From contig DRGV01000025.1 of NCBI GenBank assembly GCA_011049955.1, positions 1 through 8,721 on the forward strand: a stretch of DNA of 8,721 nucleotides. Direction: 5' to 3'. Each line of letters opens with the position of its first letter. Positions within the stretch are counted from its first letter, which is position 1. The position numbers were made by a program, and so were the translations under genes. The stretch comes from a bacterium (GTDB lineage: Bacteria > UBP18 > UBA7526). Below the pieces are notes generated by a model. That model searched no databases. It saw only the letters and a program-made list of their open reading frames with translations, and was not told the origin of the DNA. Positions 5,987 to 8,721 of this stretch are shown here, piece by piece.

Positions 5987-6859
5987 ATGTTTAGCGGTTC
6001 TATGGTGGCTTTAGTTACCCCATTTAAAGAGGGAAAGGTGGATGAAAAGAAGTTAAGAGAACTAGTCGACTTCCACATCAAAAACGGAACAGATGGTTTG
6101 GTTCCTTGTGGAACAACGGGAGAGAGTGCTACCCTATCATTTGAGGAGCATGAGAAGGTAGTGGAGGTGGTTATTGATCAAGCAAAAGGAAAGGTCCCCG
6201 TGATTGCTGGGTCCGGCTCCAATAATACAGAGGAAGCACTTAAATTGACCAAACATGCCAAAGAAGCGGGAGCGAAAGGAGCCTTGATAATCACTCCTTA
6301 CTATAATAAGCCAACCCAGAAAGGGATGTATCTTCACTTTGAGAAGATTGCCAAAGAGGTAGATATTCCCATTGTCCTTTATAATGTTCCGGGAAGAACA
6401 AGCGTCAATCTCTTGCCAGAGACAGTAGCCAAACTCGCCAAGATAGATAATATTGTGGGAATAAAGGAAGCCTCAGGAGACCTAAAGCAGGCTTCTGATA
6501 TCGTAGGACTCTGTGGAGATAAGTTCGATCTCATATCCGGGGATGACTTCATCGTCCTTCCCATGCTTGCCTTAGGAGGAAAGGGAGTAATCTCTGTGGT
6601 GGCCAATCTGGTTCCAGCAGAGATGGCGGCCCTGGTCGATGAGTTCAATAAAGGGGACTTAGAGAAGACAAGAGAGATCCATTATAAAATATTTCCCTTA
6701 TGTAAGGCTATGTTCATTGAGACTAATCCCGGCCCAGTGAAGACTGCCATGGCTCTGCAAGGACTGCTTGATACCCCGGAACTTCGACTTCCTCTTGCCC
6801 CTATGAGCGAGGAGAATGTCGAGAAACTTAAGAAAGTCTTGATGGATTTCTACAATTGA
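5987..6859 (+). CDS. dapA: 4-hydroxy-tetrahydrodipicolinate synthase
   Basis: Condenses pyruvate with aspartate semialdehyde, the first committed step of diaminopimelate and lysine synthesis; a TIM-barrel class I aldolase. It has 290 residues, the usual length. CGTTGE at 41-46 holds the proton-relay Thr43 and Thr44, and TPYYNKP is at 103-109 with Tyr106. YNVPGR is at 132-137 with Tyr132 and Arg137, and GIKEASGD is at 158-165 with Schiff-base Lys160. By alignment from memory with the E. coli enzyme (offset of one), most lysine-feedback residues are kept (H55, N79, E83, Y105). The E. coli His53 position is Phe52. The dihydrodipicolinate synthase assignment over N-acetylneuraminate lyase or KDG aldolase relatives is supported by the GTTGES start and the neighbouring dapB and lysA. 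It sits between two repeat-filled spacers. Confidence 0.96.
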   Translation: MFSGSMVALVTPFKEGKVDEKKLRELVDFHIKNGTDGLVPCGTTGESATLSFEEHEKVVEVVIDQAKGKVPVIAGSGSNNTEEALKLTKHAKEAGAKGALIITPYYNKPTQKGMYLHFEKIAKEVDIPIVLYNVPGRTSVNLLPETVAKLAKIDNIVGIKEASGDLKQASDIVGLCGDKFDLISGDDFIVLPMLALGGKGVISVVANLVPAEMAALVDEFNKGDLEKTREIHYKIFPLCKAMFIETNPGPVKTAMALQGLLDTPELRLPLAPMSEENVEKLKKVLMDFYN

Positions 6860-6878
6860 ACACGGATTGACGGCCTAA

Positions 6879-6930
6879 CAGTTTGACAGTCTGACTGTTT
6901 GACAGTTTAAAAATCAGTTTGACGGACTGA
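6879..6930 (+). repeat. CAGTTTGAC repeats in the dapA-dapB spacer
   Basis: CAGTTTGAC occurs at 6879-6887 and 6915-6923, with CTGTTTGAC at 6895-6903. Between them ACAGTC-T-GACTGT (6886-6898) is a perfect inverted repeat. TCAGT (6914-6918) pairs with ACTGA (6926-6930). The block ends about 13 nt before the dapB ribosome binding site (AGGAGG, 6944-6949). The 95-bp spacer holds no gene. Confidence 0.7.
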
Positions 6931-6954
6931 ATTATCTGTATCTAGGAGGAAAGG

Positions 6955-7758
6955 ATGATTAAAGCCATAGTGAGCGGAGCCTGCGGAAGGATGGGTTCCA
7001 GTATTATAGGTACTATTGTCAATGATGAGGAAATTAAGTTAGTCGGTGCCCTGGAGAGGAAAGGTCACCCCAATTTCGGCAAGGATGCGGGAGAAGTAAA
7101 TGGATTGGGAAGGCTAGGGGTCCTGATAAGCGATGACTTGGAGCATATCATCGACGAAGGAGAGGTGCTCATTGAGTTTACTGATCCGGATACTACCTTA
7201 AATCATCTGAGAATAGCTATCGAGCATAACAAGGCCATGGTCATTGGAACCACGGGCTTTGGTGATGAGCAACTGAAAGAGATAAAAGAGATTGCTGCCC
7301 AAATTCCTTGCGTTATGGCTCCCAATATGAGCGTGGGAGTGAACCTCTTATTTAAGTTAGCCAAAGATATTGCCCCTGTCTTGGGGAATGATTATGATAT
7401 TGAGATCGTTGAGGCCCATCACAGGAAGAAGAAGGATGCTCCCTCTGGAACAGCGATTAAGATAGCAGAGATTTTAGCTAAGGCATTGGGAAGGAGTCTT
7501 AAAGAAATCGGAGTCTATGGAAGGAAAGGAACCACTGGTGAGAGAACAAAGAAGGAGATTGGAATCCATGCTGTGCGGGCAGGAGACATTGTAGGGGAGC
7601 ATACCATAACCTTTGCGGGAACCGGAGAGAGATTAGAGATCACCCATCGTGCCCATTCAAGAGATACCTTTGCCCAGGGGGCCATGAGGGCAGTAAAGTT
7701 TGTTATCAAAGCAAAGAAGGGCCTCTACGACATGCAGGACGTCCTGAAACTTAAGTAG
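6955..7758 (+). CDS. dapB: 4-hydroxy-tetrahydrodipicolinate reductase
   Basis: Reduces the DapA product to tetrahydrodipicolinate with NAD(P)H in the cytosol, the second step of the diaminopimelate branch. It has 267 residues, a normal size, with AGGAGG 5 nt before the ATG. The dinucleotide-binding motif SGACGRMG is at 7-14, and GALERKGH at 31-38 has the acidic residue that ends the second strand of the Rossmann fold. IEFTDPD is at 73-79 and GTTGF at 98-102. APNMSVGVN is at 122-130. EAHHRKKKDAPSGTA at 153-167 holds the catalytic His155 and Lys159. The C-terminal RDTFAQGAMRAVKFV returns to the cofactor domain. The product must still pass through dapL or the dapD/E route and dapF, none of which is in the window. 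Confidence 0.97.
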   Translation: MIKAIVSGACGRMGSSIIGTIVNDEEIKLVGALERKGHPNFGKDAGEVNGLGRLGVLISDDLEHIIDEGEVLIEFTDPDTTLNHLRIAIEHNKAMVIGTTGFGDEQLKEIKEIAAQIPCVMAPNMSVGVNLLFKLAKDIAPVLGNDYDIEIVEAHHRKKKDAPSGTAIKIAEILAKALGRSLKEIGVYGRKGTTGERTKKEIGIHAVRAGDIVGEHTITFAGTGERLEITHRAHSRDTFAQGAMRAVKFVIKAKKGLYDMQDVLKLK

Positions 7759-7771
7759 GAGTTGGTAAGTT

Positions 7772-7801
7772 TCAGCCAGAGGCTGATCCGCCTTTGGCGG
7801 A
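7772..7801 (+). repeat. twin hairpins between dapB and the lipoprotein gene
   Basis: Two perfect inverted repeats stand back to back: TCAGCC-AGA-GGCTGA (7772-7786) and TCCGCC-TTT-GGCGGA (7787-7801). Each has 6-bp arms and a 3-nt centre. The next bases are GATAAGTTAAC, not a T-tract, so neither is a standard intrinsic terminator. Their position after the last dap gene would suit attenuation or mRNA 3'-end protection. That role is inference. Confidence 0.75.
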
Positions 7802-7820
7802 GATAAGTTAACAAATGAAG

Positions 7821-7826
7821 AGGAGG
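7821..7826 (+). promoter_or_regulatory. ribosome binding site that sets the lipoprotein start
   Basis: AGGAGG lies 6 nt before ATG 7833. An in-frame ATG at 7815 would add MKRRKE, but it would place this site inside the coding region and has only weak sequence upstream. Confidence 0.65.
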
Positions 7827-7832
7827 AAAGAA

Positions 7833-8721
7833 ATGAGAAAGCCTTTGATATTGGTTAGCCTCTTGATTCTGAGTCTGGTTTTAGGATGTACAGGGAAAAG
7901 GGTAAAGTTGGAATATAAGTTTAAGAAAGGAGATGTCCTACGATATAAGCAAATAACAACGGCAAAAGTAGAATTTAAAATGACTAATAGGAAACCAGAA
8001 ACAATTAGTATAAAGAAAGAAATGTATCAAACAATAAAGATAGAAGACATTGACAATAAAGGAGTAGCCCAGGCCAATGAGACCATTGAAGGAGTAATAG
8101 AAAATGAAAGGAATGGAGAAAAAACGAGTGAATTCTTTGATTTTAGTAATAGACCAATATTAATGAGCATAACCAAAGAAGGGAAAACAGAGATAAAGAA
8201 CTGGGAAGAATGTAAAGCAATATTCAAAGAATTAGAGATGCCCGCCATAATGGACCAGTTTTTTCCTCTCTTGCCAGAGAAAAAGATTAAGGTTGGCGAT
8301 TCCTGGACATACGATGTGCGATTAACTTCTCTTTTATTTGATACCCCGCCACTAACCATTCAGTTTAAAGACAATTTGGTTGGCTTCGAGAAAATGGGAG
8401 GCTATGACTGCGCCAAGATATTAAGCGTGGGAAGTATAGAAGTGCCCATGCAAAAAGGAAAAGTTCTGATACCAAAATTTGGCAAAAAGACAGAGGTAAC
8501 TATCAAAGACTCTAAAATAAAGAGAGAACTAACTACACACTTTGCATATAAGGAAGGGAAACCTATTAGAATGGACGGAAAAATTACTGCTGAGGAAAAG
8601 AGGATTTATAAACGCCTTAGAAGAGGAAGGGAACAAAGTTGGGAGGTGGATGTAGAAAGCGAAGTCTCATTTGTTTTAACTGAAGCAACTGCTGAAGAGT
8701 ATAAGGCCTGGAAAGAAGAAA
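7833..8721 (+). CDS. putative lipoprotein of unknown function, 3'-truncated
   Basis: The frame is open from ATG 7833 to the right edge without a stop, so the gene is incomplete; 296 codons are visible. The N-terminus is a lipoprotein signal peptide: RK at 2-3, a hydrophobic core at about 5-17, and a lipobox ending LVLGC with Cys19. Leu at the -2 position is slightly unusual. The mature part is hydrophilic and Lys/Glu-rich, with no further membrane segment. It begins with EYKFKKGDVLRYK (about 27-39), and VGDSWTYDV lies near 153-161. This pattern, a short KKGD...YK start and a later GDSW, recalls uncharacterised secreted proteins such as the DUF6263 type, but I cannot assign a family. It is more AT-rich than the biosynthetic genes before it and is separated from dapB by twin hairpins, so a link to lysine synthesis is doubtful. 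Confidence 0.8.
   Translation, partial: MRKPLILVSLLILSLVLGCTGKRVKLEYKFKKGDVLRYKQITTAKVEFKMTNRKPETISIKKEMYQTIKIEDIDNKGVAQANETIEGVIENERNGEKTSEFFDFSNRPILMSITKEGKTEIKNWEECKAIFKELEMPAIMDQFFPLLPEKKIKVGDSWTYDVRLTSLLFDTPPLTIQFKDNLVGFEKMGGYDCAKILSVGSIEVPMQKGKVLIPKFGKKTEVTIKDSKIKRELTTHFAYKEGKPIRMDGKITAEEKRIYKRLRRGREQSWEVDVESEVSFVLTEATAEEYKAWKEE

Noticed and set aside
6883..6924. TTGACA, TTGACA and TTGACG resemble -35 promoter boxes ahead of dapB.
   Set aside because: They are parts of the CAGTTTGAC repeats, and no TATAAT-like box lies 16-18 nt downstream of any of them. The nearest TATCTA is only 14 nt from the third.
8027..8359. 110-residue open frame on the minus strand.
   Set aside because: It lies opposite the lipoprotein gene, which has a ribosome binding site, signal peptide and a frame open for 889 nt. 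The minus-strand protein shows no recognisable motif.

Overview
The window carries eight genes, all on the + strand. It reads as part of one amino-acid biosynthesis operon: argD (5' end cut off), argF, argG (broken by a one-base frameshift), argH, lysA, dapA, dapB, and then a lipoprotein gene that runs off the right edge. ArgF, ArgG and ArgH convert ornithine to arginine. DapA and DapB make tetrahydrodipicolinate, and LysA decarboxylates meso-diaminopimelate to lysine. ArgD makes N-acetylornithine and in some bacteria also serves as the diaminopimelate-pathway aminotransferase, so it could feed both halves. The enzymes joining DapB to LysA (dapL, or dapD/dapE, plus dapF) are not in the window.

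Layout: argD partial 1-636; hairpin-rich spacer; argF 723-1649; 215-bp repeat-filled spacer; argG 1865-3080 in two frames, with the break in a run of eight G; short inverted-repeat spacer; argH 3170-4549; lysA 4546-5817, overlapping argH by ATGA; 169-bp repeat-filled spacer; dapA 5987-6859; repeat spacer; dapB 6955-7758; twin hairpins; lipoprotein gene 7833 to the end. No stretch of 300 bases or more lacks a gene. No RNA gene, insertion sequence, CRISPR array or convincing intrinsic terminator was seen.

The enzymes are ordinary. What stands out is the DNA between them. Every true spacer (only argH-lysA has none) is packed with short imperfect direct and inverted repeats, and the repeated word differs from spacer to spacer: CCAGTTA/ACCGG, AAATTCC, GCTGCAAG/CTTGCAGC, TAGTAAC/GTTACTA, CAGTTTGAC, and twin GC-rich hairpins. 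The repeats stop just short of each ribosome binding site. A perfect 7-bp tandem repeat (AAAGTCC), one base different from the AAATTCC spacer word, also lies inside the lysA reading frame.

The organism looks like an uncultivated bacterium with moderate-to-low GC. Lys-rich proteins, strong AGGAGG-type ribosome binding sites, a diaminopimelate pathway and a lipobox protein fit a diderm candidate phylum. From memory of similar gene orders I lean towards Omnitrophota or a neighbouring lineage, but this is a low-confidence inference.
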